Origin: CAWAVN01 sp963844315
GTDB taxonomy: Bacteria; Planctomycetota; Planctomycetia; Planctomycetales; Planctomycetaceae
DNA length: 64,000 nucleotides
Assembly (NCBI GenBank): GCA_963844315.1
Contig: CAWJOC010000029.1
Location: forward strand, 1 to 64,000
Direction of reading: 5' to 3'
The first letter of the stretch is position 1; every line of letters starts with the position of its first letter. Under the pieces are notes generated by a model. The model was not told where the DNA came from. It saw nothing but the letters and a program-made list of their open reading frames with translations, and ran no database searches. Positions 46,949 to 55,441 of the stretch are shown here, one piece after another. Made by a program: the position numbers and the translations under genes.

Positions 46949-47980
46949 ATGCGCACGATGTTTCTGACGCTCGCTTGTGGAATGGCATTGGAAGCGGTTC
47001 CGGTTTTCGCGGAGGGCCAGCGCAAAGATCCCAAGACCGAGCAAGCCGTCACCAAAGCCCTCGATTACCTGGCCAAGACCCAGCGCCGCCAGGGTTATTG
47101 GGAGGCGAACTCGTCCCAATACCGGGTGGCGATGACGGCTCTGGCGGGCACGGCGTTATTGTGCGAAGGCTCCACGACGACCACCGGCCGATATGCCGAC
47201 AACATCCGCCGGGCGGTGGACTATCTGGTGCAGTCCGCCCGCCCGAATGGTTTGATCGGCTATGAGAACGACTACCGCTACACCTATGGGCACGGGTTTT
47301 CCATGCTGTTTCTCTCGCAGGTCTATGGCGAGGAAGAAGACGCCGAGCGCAGAAACGACCTGAAGCGCGTCCTCACCAATGCGGTGAAGTTCAGTGCCGA
47401 GGCTCAGACATCGCGGGGCGGTTGGGGCTACGTGTCCGCCAAGGATGGCCGGGATTTCGATGAAGGCTCGACCTGCATCACGCAGGTTCAAGGTTTAAGA
47501 GCCTGCCGGAACGCGGGCATTCCCGTGCCGGTGGAAATCATCAACCGGGCGAAAAAGTACATCGCCGACTGCACCACGCCCGACGGCGGAGTCCGCTACA
47601 GTTTCGCGACCCGTGGCGGAAGCGCCCGCCCGCCGATTACCGCCGCCGCGGTCGCCGCGCTCTTTAACTCGGGCGAATACGATTCCGACAGCGTCAAAAA
47701 GATGCTCATCTATTGCGAGAAAAACGTCTGGCCGGGCCGCGGTCGGGCCGACTACACCGGGCATTGGCACTACATGCACTACTATTGGGCGCAGGTCATG
47801 TACCGCCAAGGCGACGAGAAATGGCAGAAATACTGGGACGACATCGGCCAGGACCTGCTGCGAAAGCAATCCCCCTCTGGCGCTTGGACCGAAGGCCACG
47901 TCGGCCACGTCTACACCACCGCCATCAACGCCACCATCCTGCAATTAGACAACGGCTACCTGCCGATTTATCAGCGGTAA
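46949..47980 (+). CDS. Secreted squalene-cyclase-repeat (terpene cyclase-fold) protein
   Basis: A 343-residue exported protein (leader MRTMFLTLACGMALEAVPVFA). The mature part is an alpha/alpha-barrel of repeats related to squalene/prenyltransferase toroids: AVTKALDYLAKTQRRQGYWE, AVDYLVQSARPNGLIGY, TNAVKFSAEAQTSRGGWGY, STCITQVQGLRACRNAGIP and RAKKYIADCTTPDGGVRY, with QxxxGxW/GGW-like turns. It lacks the DxDD catalytic motif of cyclases. A role in binding lipids or glycans is possible. ATG 46949 has GGAAGGG seven bases before it. Common in planctomycete genomes; function unsettled. Confidence 0.8.
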   Translation: MRTMFLTLACGMALEAVPVFAEGQRKDPKTEQAVTKALDYLAKTQRRQGYWEANSSQYRVAMTALAGTALLCEGSTTTTGRYADNIRRAVDYLVQSARPNGLIGYENDYRYTYGHGFSMLFLSQVYGEEEDAERRNDLKRVLTNAVKFSAEAQTSRGGWGYVSAKDGRDFDEGSTCITQVQGLRACRNAGIPVPVEIINRAKKYIADCTTPDGGVRYSFATRGGSARPPITAAAVAALFNSGEYDSDSVKKMLIYCEKNVWPGRGRADYTGHWHYMHYYWAQVMYRQGDEKWQKYWDDIGQDLLRKQSPSGAWTEGHVGHVYTTAINATILQLDNGYLPIYQR

Positions 47981-48066
47981 AAAATACGGGCGTCCCAAGT
48001 TCTTGAAACTGGGCCGCCCGATTGGATTTTCCTTCTCCCCTTCTCCCTATCTCCCGTTCTCCCCCT

Positions 48067-49483
48067 CTACTTTTCTTCCGCCGCGACGCAGTACAGCGTC
48101 TTGCTGGAGCGGATGAAGAGTTGGCCTTGGCTGACGGCGGGGCTGGAACTGAAATCGCCTTCGGCGGATGCGAAGCGGTTGACGGCCAGTTGCTCGAACT
48201 CTTTGCCGGCTTTCAGCACATAGATGTCACCGTTCCTTTTGGCGTAGAAGATTTTGCCGTCGGCGAGGATGGGCGAAGAATAATCCTGCCCGCCGCCGCG
48301 TCCGCCGCCGAATTGAAAGCCCCCGCGTCCGCCGCCGGGTTGACCGAAGCCGCGATTGCCTTCGTTGCGGTTGCCTTCGTCTGGGTCGTCCGCGCTGCGT
48401 GCGCTGGTTTGCAAGCGGGATTGGTACACTTTTTCGCCGGTTTTGATGTCCACGGCGTTGGCCACGCCGGAGTGGACGTAGTACATCAAACCATCTTGGA
48501 TCACCGGGGTTCCGATGCGGGAGCGTTCGCGGTTGGACCAGACGATATGGGATTTTGAGACATCGCCTTTGCCGCCGACTTTAACGGCCACGCCGCCCCC
48601 ACCGCCTCCGCCGCCGCCCGATTCCATTCCGTAAACGATGCCATCGTGGGCAATCACGCTGGAGCACATCGAATTGGAGTTGATGGCTTCGCAGTACCAA
48701 AGCAGTTTGCCATCATCGGGATTGAGGCACCAAAACTCATAGGGCACTCCGATGACCAATTCGTTCCGCTCGCCCGCCTCAACCAACACCGGCGTGCCCC
48801 AGGTGCTGCCGAAACCGTCGGCGATTTGCTCCCATTTTTTCTCGCCGGTCTTTTTGTCCAAAGCCACGATCGCATGGTTTTCAATGGTGGCGGTGACGAT
48901 CACAACATCTTTGTACAAGACCGGACTGGAAGCCGACCCCCAGCCGCGCTCATCGAGTTCGGTTCCCACGTTTTTGTCCCAAACGTGCTTGCCTTCCATG
49001 TTGACGGCGTGAATCCCCGATTTGCCGAAGAACACGTAAACCATTTCGCCGTCGGAGACCGGGGTGTGGGAGGCGTAACCGTTCTCGGCGAACATGCCCC
49101 GGTACGAATCTTCAGGCAGCGTGGCTTTTACGGTGTACGTCCAAAGCTCTTTGCCGGTTTTGCGGTCGAAAGCGACCAGATGGCGTTTGAGATCCTCCAG
49201 GCTGCCGCCCTCGCCGCCGTCGGCATAGCCCGACCAGCAGGTGACGAGCACCTTGTCACCCACCACGATGGGGCAGGAATTGCCCGGTCCGGGGAGCTTG
49301 GGTCTTCCATTGGAGGTTTTCGGTTTCGCTCCATTGGGCTGGAAGCGGCTCTTTGTCCGTGCTGACGCCCGAACCGTTCGGCCCGCGAAATCGCGACCAA
49401 TCCCCGGCGTAGGCCAAGGGATTTGAAACCACGCCCGCCACCGCGAACGCCAACACCAAGGGCCATTTCCAACCGAATTGCAT
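48067..49483 (-). CDS. PQQ-like beta-propeller protein, frameshifted
   Basis: About 472 residues, exported (MQFGWKWPLVLAFAVAGVVS leader). The mature protein starts GDWSRFRGPNGSGVS, the usual opening of planctomycete PQQ-binding-like propellers, then repeats such as LVAFDRKTGKELWTY, GIHAVNMEGKHVWDKN, IVALDKKTGEKKWEQ and WCLNPDDGKLLWYC. A long Gly-rich insert (nine Gly near residue 295, and FGQPGGGRGGFQFGGGRGGG near 400) interrupts the later blades. One slip near 49300 separates leader and body. Whether it binds PQQ or is only a scaffold is not known; no dehydrogenase partner is adjacent. Confidence 0.85.
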
Positions 49484-49874
49484 GATTCTGACTCCAAAAC
49501 AGGGGACTGACGCGACTAGGATCTCAAACCCCCTCAGAACCCCTGGGTATCGCAATTCTTCCTGGTCCTTGAAAAATTGCCAGGATTCCCCCGTTTGGCC
49601 GAAATCGTCAGACTGCATTCGATTCCTAAGAAAAATCCCAGTATAAAGGTCCGATTTCGCGGAGGGCGAAATTTGGTTTTTCCCAACGCGGCCGGGCAGT
49701 CGACCAAAAAAAGACGAAGCCAGAGCCCCCGGAGGTCACGGAGAAAGACTCCCAGAGGAAAATCTCTTCGCTCCACCATTCCTTCAGATTCCCCTCGTTG
49801 ACTTCTCCCAGTGGCCTCCGAGCTTTGTGGCAAATGTCTTCAAAAGTAGGATTGACAATCATAAGGAATCGTTC
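49484..49874. other. Divergent intergenic region, no feature recognised
   Basis: About 390 bp between the PQQ-like gene and the methyltransferase. It should hold both promoters. No family arm or hairpin was seen in it. Confidence 0.5.
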
Positions 49875-50812
49875 ATGGCGAATCGGTCGCATTTTAATGC
49901 CGGGCATCGGGGGATGAACGCTTTGGCCAAAAACGGCAAGCGGCATGCTTCGCACATCGAGTCGGAGCGCCGGAAAGCACGAGGCATCATGTCATCGTCG
50001 GCGACTGCCTGGACGTGCTCCGGCAACTGCCCGACGAGTCCGTGCAACTCATTGTCTGCGATCCGCCTTATAACATTCAAATGGCCGATTGGGACTCGCA
50101 CGAAACCTACCTGGAATGGGCCGCCTTATGGCTCAGCGAGGCCGAGCGGGTGCTCAAAGACTCCGGCAGCCTGGTGATCTTTGGGGGCCTGCAATACCAA
50201 GAGGAAGCCGGTTCCGGGGATCTGTTGACCTTGATGATGCACCTGAGGGAACGCTCGGCGATGCGGTTGGTCAACTTGATCGTCTGGAACTATCCCAACG
50301 GCATGAGCGCCCAGCGGTTCTTCGCCAACCGGCACGAGGAAATCGGCTGGTTCGCCAAGGGCCGGAATTATTATTTCGACCTCGATGCCGTCCGCGAGCC
50401 TTACGATGAGGACACGAGGCTCGCCTATCTCAAGGACAAACGACTCCGCCCGGAGAACGTGGCCAAAGGCCGAAACCCGACCAACGTCTGGCGGATCAAC
50501 CGGCTCAACGGCAACTCCAAAGAGCGCGTCGGCCATCCCACGCAAAAGCCCAGGGAACTGATCCAACGATTGATGCGGGCGTTGTCTCATCCGGGTTCCA
50601 TGGTGCTGGATTTTTTCGCGGGCAGCGCGGTGACGCTGCGCGTCGCCATCGAAGAAGGTCGCCACAGCATCGCCGCCGACCGAGACCCGTCATTGATGAA
50701 TTACCTCAAAGCGCAATTAGAGCATTTGCACGCGGAGCACAAGGGCGTGGTGGGCGATTATGAGATTGTTCCTGCGCTGCCGAGCGTGTGGGGATTTGGA
50801 GGGCGCAAATGA
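49875..50812 (+). CDS. Orphan DNA methyltransferase, beta-class layout, frameshifted
   Basis: About 312 residues. Catalytic motif IV (IVCDPPYN) comes first, then a target-recognition region with RFFANRHEEIGWFAKG and FDLDAVREPYDEDTR, then HPTQKPREL and the SAM-binding motif I (VLDFFAGSAVTL) at the end: the beta-class order of N6-adenine or N4-cytosine methylases such as CcrM relatives. The basic N-terminal extension (MANRSHFNAGHRG) is separated by one slip near 49988. No restriction enzyme is adjacent, so it is probably an orphan, possibly regulatory, methylase. The recognition sequence cannot be inferred. ATG 49875 has AAGGA upstream. Confidence 0.88.
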
Positions 50813-50829
50813 AAAGGTTAGGCGGTGGA

Positions 50830-51082
50830 TTTCGCCCCGAAGGGGCAGCCACATAAAAGCCCAGGGCAGAGCGCCGCGGCTTGAGCCGCAAGCGACGCCC
50901 TGGGTTATAAGTCCAAAGAACTTGAAAGCCCTGCAAGGGCGAAACAAACACAAAGGATATTCGTCTTGTTTCGCCCTTGCAGGGCTTTGTTTTTTTGGGC
51001 ATTTCTATCCCAGGGCGGCGTTCGTGGCTGTCGCCACTCACTCTGCCCTGGGCTGTTTTGTTTGGCCCCTTTGGGGCGAATT
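50830..51082. repeat. Nested palindrome family A, copy 5
   Basis: TTCGCCCCGAAGGGGC, AGCCCAGGGC, GCCCTGCAAGGGC and complements. Lies in the convergent gap, 18 bp past the methylase stop and 22 bp from the next stop. Confidence 0.85.
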
Positions 51083-51104
51083 TCCGTGGCCCCCTCTCGG
51101 CTAT

Positions 51105-52255
51105 CTACTTGCCGAAGGTGAGCGAGATTTTTTTGCCGGGGGCCATTTCCAAATCGGAGGTCAGCACGAAACCATTGTCCGTATCACGATATTCGAACGG
51201 CCCATCGCCGAAGGGGTCTTTGTGCTTGGGATCTTTCAAGGCGTCTTTTCCCTTTTCGAGCACCGCCAGCCCGGCTTCAAGCAGGGCTTTGCGGGTCAGG
51301 TGCCGCGCCTCGGCTTTGCGCCCTGCGTGCAACCATGGAAACAGCCAGTGACTCAGGAGATCTTTGGCCCCATTGTTCTTGATGTCTTGATTTAAGCGCT
51401 CGTACTGCGTTTGAAGCTCGTCGGGCGACAGGTTCGCGATGGCGATCATGCGGTCGTAATACTCTCCCATCCGCCGGGTCGCCGGGAGCAGTTCGCTTTC
51501 GTCGAGCTTCTTGAAGGCTGCAACTTCTTCTTCGGGAACCTTGCCGACAAATTCCAACACCCGTTCCTTGGGGTTCGGCTGTTTGACTTCTGCAATGAGC
51601 CAAGTCAGGAACACGTCTTTTTCCCCCTGCACGGCATCACGGAGGCTTCGCGACGGCGGCAGTTCCGCCAGCCGGCGTTTGAGGTCTTGCCGGGTTTTGG
51701 CATCCATTTCGGGGGCATATTCCGCCAGAACATGGATCGAGGTCGCTTCGATCGCATAATCGACCAGGAGCGGAATGAGCACGATCACCCCTTCCTGAGC
51801 CACGTGCCGGCCCATCGTGATGGCAGCGAGCAGGTCATTCACGGCGTCTTGATCCTTTCCATCTTCAAAGGACGCCCTGGCTCGGAACGCCGCGAATCTC
51901 GCCAGCTCGCGGGCCTTGGAGATGTGCGGCAAAATCGCATGGGGGCCTTCCTCCCAAGGCACGCCCCAAGCCACGTGCTCCATCTTCGCGCCCCGGTGCA
52001 TCGCAGGAACGCGTCGCCTGACCGACGAACAATCAGTTTGGCGTCCTCGTTAAAAGGCCGCTCGCCCGACAAGATTTGGTCGCGCAACGTTTGCTCGGTC
52101 TCGGTCAGGTTGGGCATGACCGCAAACGCCTGCCAGTACGCAAGGGCCGCGTTCTCTTCCAAAGGGCTTGCCATCGGTTTTTGCTGGGCCAGTCCGACCG
52201 AACTCGAAACGCAAAACACGAACAGCAAAGGGATCCACAAAAATCGGCGGGACAT
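51105..52255 (-). CDS. Secreted helical hypothetical protein, frameshifted
   Basis: About 383 residues with a signal peptide (MSRRFLWIPLLFVFCVSSSVG). The mature part is almost all helical: AALAYWQAFAVMPNLTETEQ, HISKARELARFAAFRARASF, DQDAVNDLLAAITMGRHVAQ and further helices, ending KKISLTFGK. One slip near 52000 joins SGDAFL to MHRGAKMEHVAW. It starts inside the stop codon of the previous gene (TAATG), so it is translationally coupled to the membrane protein and the sigma factor upstream. Probably a secreted target or partner of that regulatory set. No family recognised. Confidence 0.7.
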
Positions 52256-52695
52256 TACAGTTCTTCCTTTCGGGAAAACGGATGGAGAGACACACTTTCG
52301 CCGCGAGGCAACAGCACGGCGGCGTGCTGGGTTAAAAGCTCATCCAAGGCCCCCGGCGATTGAGAAGCCCGGCGATACGCCCAAAGGGAGGGCGGCGGGA
52401 GTTCTTCAATTTCCAAAGGCGGGGCCGGTTGGATGTCTTCCACGATCCGCCGATTGGGTTCCGGGGGCTTTTCCTGGACGATGAAAGCCATCAGACAGAT
52501 TCCCAGCGCCAACAGCGAAACCATCACGGCGGAGAACGAGCGTTGGGATGGGATTTTCTTTCGAGAAACCGGGGCTGCCAATCGCCTCGCGCTTTGGATC
52601 AAAACTTCTGGCACGGGTTCGCTGGCCATGTCCTCGATGAGCGACCGGAGCGGTTCGGCCAGTTCATCGCGGGGCGATGGGTTGATAGGGTTCAT
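52255..52695 (-). CDS. Single-TM protein in the ECF sigma operon (putative anti-sigma)
   Basis: A 146-residue protein from ATG 52695 (MNPINPSPRDELAEPLRS). Residues 1-58 are cytoplasmic, one transmembrane helix follows (FSAVMVSLLALGICLMAFIV, about 61-81), then a Pro-rich extracytoplasmic tail (QPAPPLEIEELPPP) ending in HPFSRKEEL. Its start overlaps the sigma factor stop (ATGA) and its stop overlaps the next start (TAATG). The position and topology are those of an anti-sigma factor, but no zinc or ASD motif (HxxxCxxC) is visible, so the role is inferred from context only. Confidence 0.65.
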   Translation of the reverse strand: MNPINPSPRDELAEPLRSLIEDMASEPVPEVLIQSARRLAAPVSRKKIPSQRSFSAVMVSLLALGICLMAFIVQEKPPEPNRRIVEDIQPAPPLEIEELPPPSLWAYRRASQSPGALDELLTQHAAVLLPRGESVSLHPFSRKEEL

Positions 52696-53208
52696 CGGCG
52701 GTCCTCCATTTTCAAATCGGCAAACTCGGCTTCCAAACGCTTTCGCGCACCGGTAAATCGCCGAGGTCACCGAGGCATAGGGAATGTCCAGCGCTTGGAC
52801 GATGTCTTCGTGGCTTAAACTTTCCAGATACCTGAGGCAAAACACCTCGGCATCTCGCGGCGGCAACTTCGCGATGGCGTCCCGCAACCGGGCCTGAAGT
52901 TCTTTTCGTTCCAAGGATTCTTCGGGCGTTTGTTCCCGGCTGGGCAATTCCGTTTCCTCCGCATTCACCGAACGCCGCCGGCCGCGAAGCCGGGCCAAAG
53001 CCGATGTCGTCGCCAACCGCCTGAGCAGTCCCGGCCAGTTGCGGACGGGTTCTCGCTCTGAAAGCTCCAACGCTTTAAGAAAGGTTTCCTGGACCGCATC
53101 CTCGGCATCGGCCTCTTGGCCCAGAATCCGCCAACAGATCCCGGCCACCATCGGGGCAAACGTGACATACATGCTGTCGTCTGGCATTCCCGAAGATTCC
53201 ACGAACAC
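52692..53208 (-). CDS. ECF-type RNA polymerase sigma factor, frameshifted
   Basis: About 172 residues. Region 2: YVTFAPMVAGICWRILGQEA, DAEDAVQETFLKALELSE (the core-binding helix). Region 4: IAKLPPRDAEVFCLRYLES and the helix-turn-helix HEDIVQALDIPYASVTSAIY. The frame slips near 52738; in the shifted frame it ends RKRLEAEFADLKMEDRR, which places the stop TGA inside the next ATG. Start GTG 53208 is uncertain; ATG 53187 is an alternative. It heads a three-gene operon with a membrane protein and a secreted protein. The signal it responds to is unknown. Confidence 0.85.
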
Positions 53209-53227
53209 CCTTTTATGTTGGAAGGAT

Positions 53228-53412
53228 TAACCACGAAACACACGAACGACACGAAAACAGAATGCCCGCGAGAAAGTCACCACGGAGAAGAGGGAACACT
53301 AATCTTCACTCATGGAAAGCCATTCCGTCATTAGCGCTGATTGGTGAAGATTAGTGTTCCTGAATTTGATTTCCTTTTGCTTTTTTTCGTGTCGTTCGTG
53401 TGTTTCGTGGTT
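53228..53412. repeat. Inverted repeat family J, copy 4 (nested)
   Basis: Outer AACCACGAAACACACGAACG..ACACGAAAA and complement. Inner GGAACACTAATCTTCAC / GTGAAGATTAGTGTTCC. Divergent gap upstream of the sigma operon. Confidence 0.85.
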
Positions 53413-53536
53413 AATCCTCTGCCTACTCTGTTGCGCGAGCCATGCGGATCTGACGGAGATTTTGACGAGATTTTTGCGGTCCCGCCATTTTCCCGGCGGT
53501 TGCATTTCGGGCGGGGGGTTTGTTATCCCAAAGGGT

Positions 53537-54688
53537 ATGGTCCCAATTTCCGAACAGCCTTGGAATGCCTTTCGCGAGCGGATGCCGGTGGCGAAGCGGT
53601 GGGCGTATTTCGACCATGCGGCGGTCGCTCCGCTGCCGGAACCCGTTCGGCAGGCGGTGCTCGACTGGTCCCATTCGATGTGCGAAGACGGCGTGGCCGA
53701 TTGGTCCCGTTGGCGAAAGACCGTGGAGACCGCCCGCAAGCTCGCCGCCCAATTGCTGCACGCGAAGCGGGAGGAAATCGCCCTTGTGCATAGCACGACC
53801 GAAGGCATCAACCTTGTGGCGGAGGGCGTGCCTTGGCGGGCAGGGGATAACATCGTCACCCTGGCCAGCGAGTTTCCCAGCAACTTGTATCCGTGGATGA
53901 ACCTCAAAGACCAAGGCGTGGAAGTCCGGCAAGTGGCAGCCACAAATGAAAGGGCGGATCTCGATCAGGTGGCGGCGGCCTGTGATGGTAAGACGCGGAT
54001 TGTTTCGATCAGTTGGGTCGGCTATGCCACGGGCTTTCGGAATGACTTAAACGCTTTCGCGGAAATCGCTCACCAATGCGGGGCCAAGTTGTTCGTGGAT
54101 GCCATCCAAGGCTTGGGCGTGTTGCCTTTGGATGTCGGGCAAACCCCGGTGGATTTTCTGTCCGCCGATGGGCACAAATGGCTCTTGGGTCCGGAAGGCG
54201 CGGGCCTATTTTACGTCCGCCAGGAGCATCTGGATTGGCTGCGTCCGGTCGGCGTCGGTTGGAACAGCGTGGCCCACGCGGGCGACTTCGCCGATACCAG
54301 TTTGAATCTCAAACCGAACGCGGGCCGGTATGAAGGCGGCACGTATAACATGGTGGGCCTCGCGGGTCTCGCCGCCGCTTTGGAACTGCAAGCGGAATTT
54401 GGAACCCAAGCCATCAGTCAGCGGATTCTGGAAGTCACCGATGTCTTGATCGAGGAACTCCAACATCTCGGAGCCAAATTCGCCAGCGATCTGAACCCGG
54501 CCCACCGTTCGGGCATCTTGGCATTCACGTTTTCAGAGACCGATCCTCAAGTCATCAAGCGAAAACTGCTCGAGCAGAACGTGGTTATCAACTGCCGTCA
54601 CGGCAGGCTTCGCATCAGCCCGCATGCTTACACGAATGGCGAGGACATCGAAAAACTGATCGCGGCACTGCAAACCATTCAACCCTAA
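53537..54688 (+). CDS. Class V aminotransferase / cysteine desulfurase-like PLP enzyme
   Basis: A 383-residue fold-type I PLP enzyme. Start ATG 53537 (MVPISEQPWNAFRERMP); upstream in-frame sequence runs through a repeat and is not coding. Motifs: YFDHAAVAPLP (first strand), VHSTTEGINLVAEGV (phosphate loop), SEFPSNLYPW, WVGYATGF, FVDAIQGLGVLPLD (Asp) and SADGHKWLLGPEGAG with the PLP lysine. It resembles the class V enzymes that act as cysteine desulfurases or selenocysteine lyases. No catalytic Cys loop is evident near the C-terminus (NCRHGRLRISPHAY), so the desulfurase activity is unconfirmed. No suf/isc genes adjacent. Confidence 0.88.
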   Translation: MVPISEQPWNAFRERMPVAKRWAYFDHAAVAPLPEPVRQAVLDWSHSMCEDGVADWSRWRKTVETARKLAAQLLHAKREEIALVHSTTEGINLVAEGVPWRAGDNIVTLASEFPSNLYPWMNLKDQGVEVRQVAATNERADLDQVAAACDGKTRIVSISWVGYATGFRNDLNAFAEIAHQCGAKLFVDAIQGLGVLPLDVGQTPVDFLSADGHKWLLGPEGAGLFYVRQEHLDWLRPVGVGWNSVAHAGDFADTSLNLKPNAGRYEGGTYNMVGLAGLAAALELQAEFGTQAISQRILEVTDVLIEELQHLGAKFASDLNPAHRSGILAFTFSETDPQVIKRKLLEQNVVINCRHGRLRISPHAYTNGEDIEKLIAALQTIQP

Positions 54689-54693
54689 GATTC

Positions 54694-54850
54694 TTAACCA
54701 CAAAGGCACGAAGGACTGGAGAAGAAGTTTGAAGGAAACACTCGCTTTCGCTAATGAAAGGACTTCAAAATGATGAGTGCCAATTAGCGAAGATGAGTGT
54801 TTCCTTAAACTTCATTTTCTCTTAGCATTTCTTCGTGTCTTTGTGGTTAA
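54694..54850. repeat. Inverted repeat family J, copy 5 (nested)
   Basis: Outer AACCACAAAGGCACGAAG / CTTCGTGTCTTTGTGGTT, inner TTTGAAGGAAACACT.. / AGTGTTTCCTTAAACTT. Convergent gap. The right arm encodes the last residues of the Nudix protein. Confidence 0.8.
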
Positions 54851-55423
54851 TTCACAAAAAACAGACCGGCGAAGATTTTGGGGTCGATCTGCACGCCTTC
54901 GGTGGCCGCGCGGTTTTTGAGCCATTCGGTAATGTTCTTTATTGGCACTTCGTGGATTTGGATGTCTTCCGAATCATCCCCGCCGCCGACTTCGACTTTG
55001 GTAAGTCCCTCCGCCCGGAAGAACGTCAGCACTTCCGACGATAGCCCCGCGGAGGGCGGGCCTTCAAACAGTTTGGTGAATGATTCCGCCTTGTAGCCTG
55101 TCTCTTCCAGGAGTTCCCGCCTTGCGGCTTCCTCTCAGCGCCTCCGCTTCCGACCCGGCCACATCCCCGGCCAGTCCCGCGGGCAGTTCAATCACTCGGC
55201 CCCCCACCGGCGGGCGGTTCTGCTCGACGAGGATCACGTTGTCCTCCGGCGTCACCGCGACGATGATGACGATGCCCGTCACGTTGGGCCGCTCGGCAAA
55301 TTCCCAACCGTCCCGGCTGACCAATTGCAAATGCCGTCCCTTGGCCAGGACTTTCACTTCTCCGCTAGGCTTCGTCACTCGCTTGCTCCTTGAGGGTATT
55401 TCATTCGGGTCGATCTTTTGCAC
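54847..55423 (-). CDS. Nudix hydrolase, ADP-ribose pyrophosphatase type, frameshifted
   Basis: About 192 residues. The N-terminal sheet of ADP-ribose pyrophosphatases is seen in FAERPNVTGIVIIVAVTPED and VILVEQNRPPVGGRVIELPA, followed by the Nudix box GLAGDVAGSEAEALREEAAR continuing RELLEETGY (the last part in a shifted frame after a slip near 55130). The C-terminus has SSEVLTFFRAEGL and a final helix. It should hydrolyse nucleoside-diphosphate-linked substrates with Mg2+. It begins 18 bp past the DUF1501 gene on the same strand, so they may be co-transcribed. Start codon is GTG or TTG-like at 55423; the ATG at about 55398 is an alternative. Confidence 0.85.
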
Positions 55424-55441
55424 GGCGTTTTCAAGAGGACC

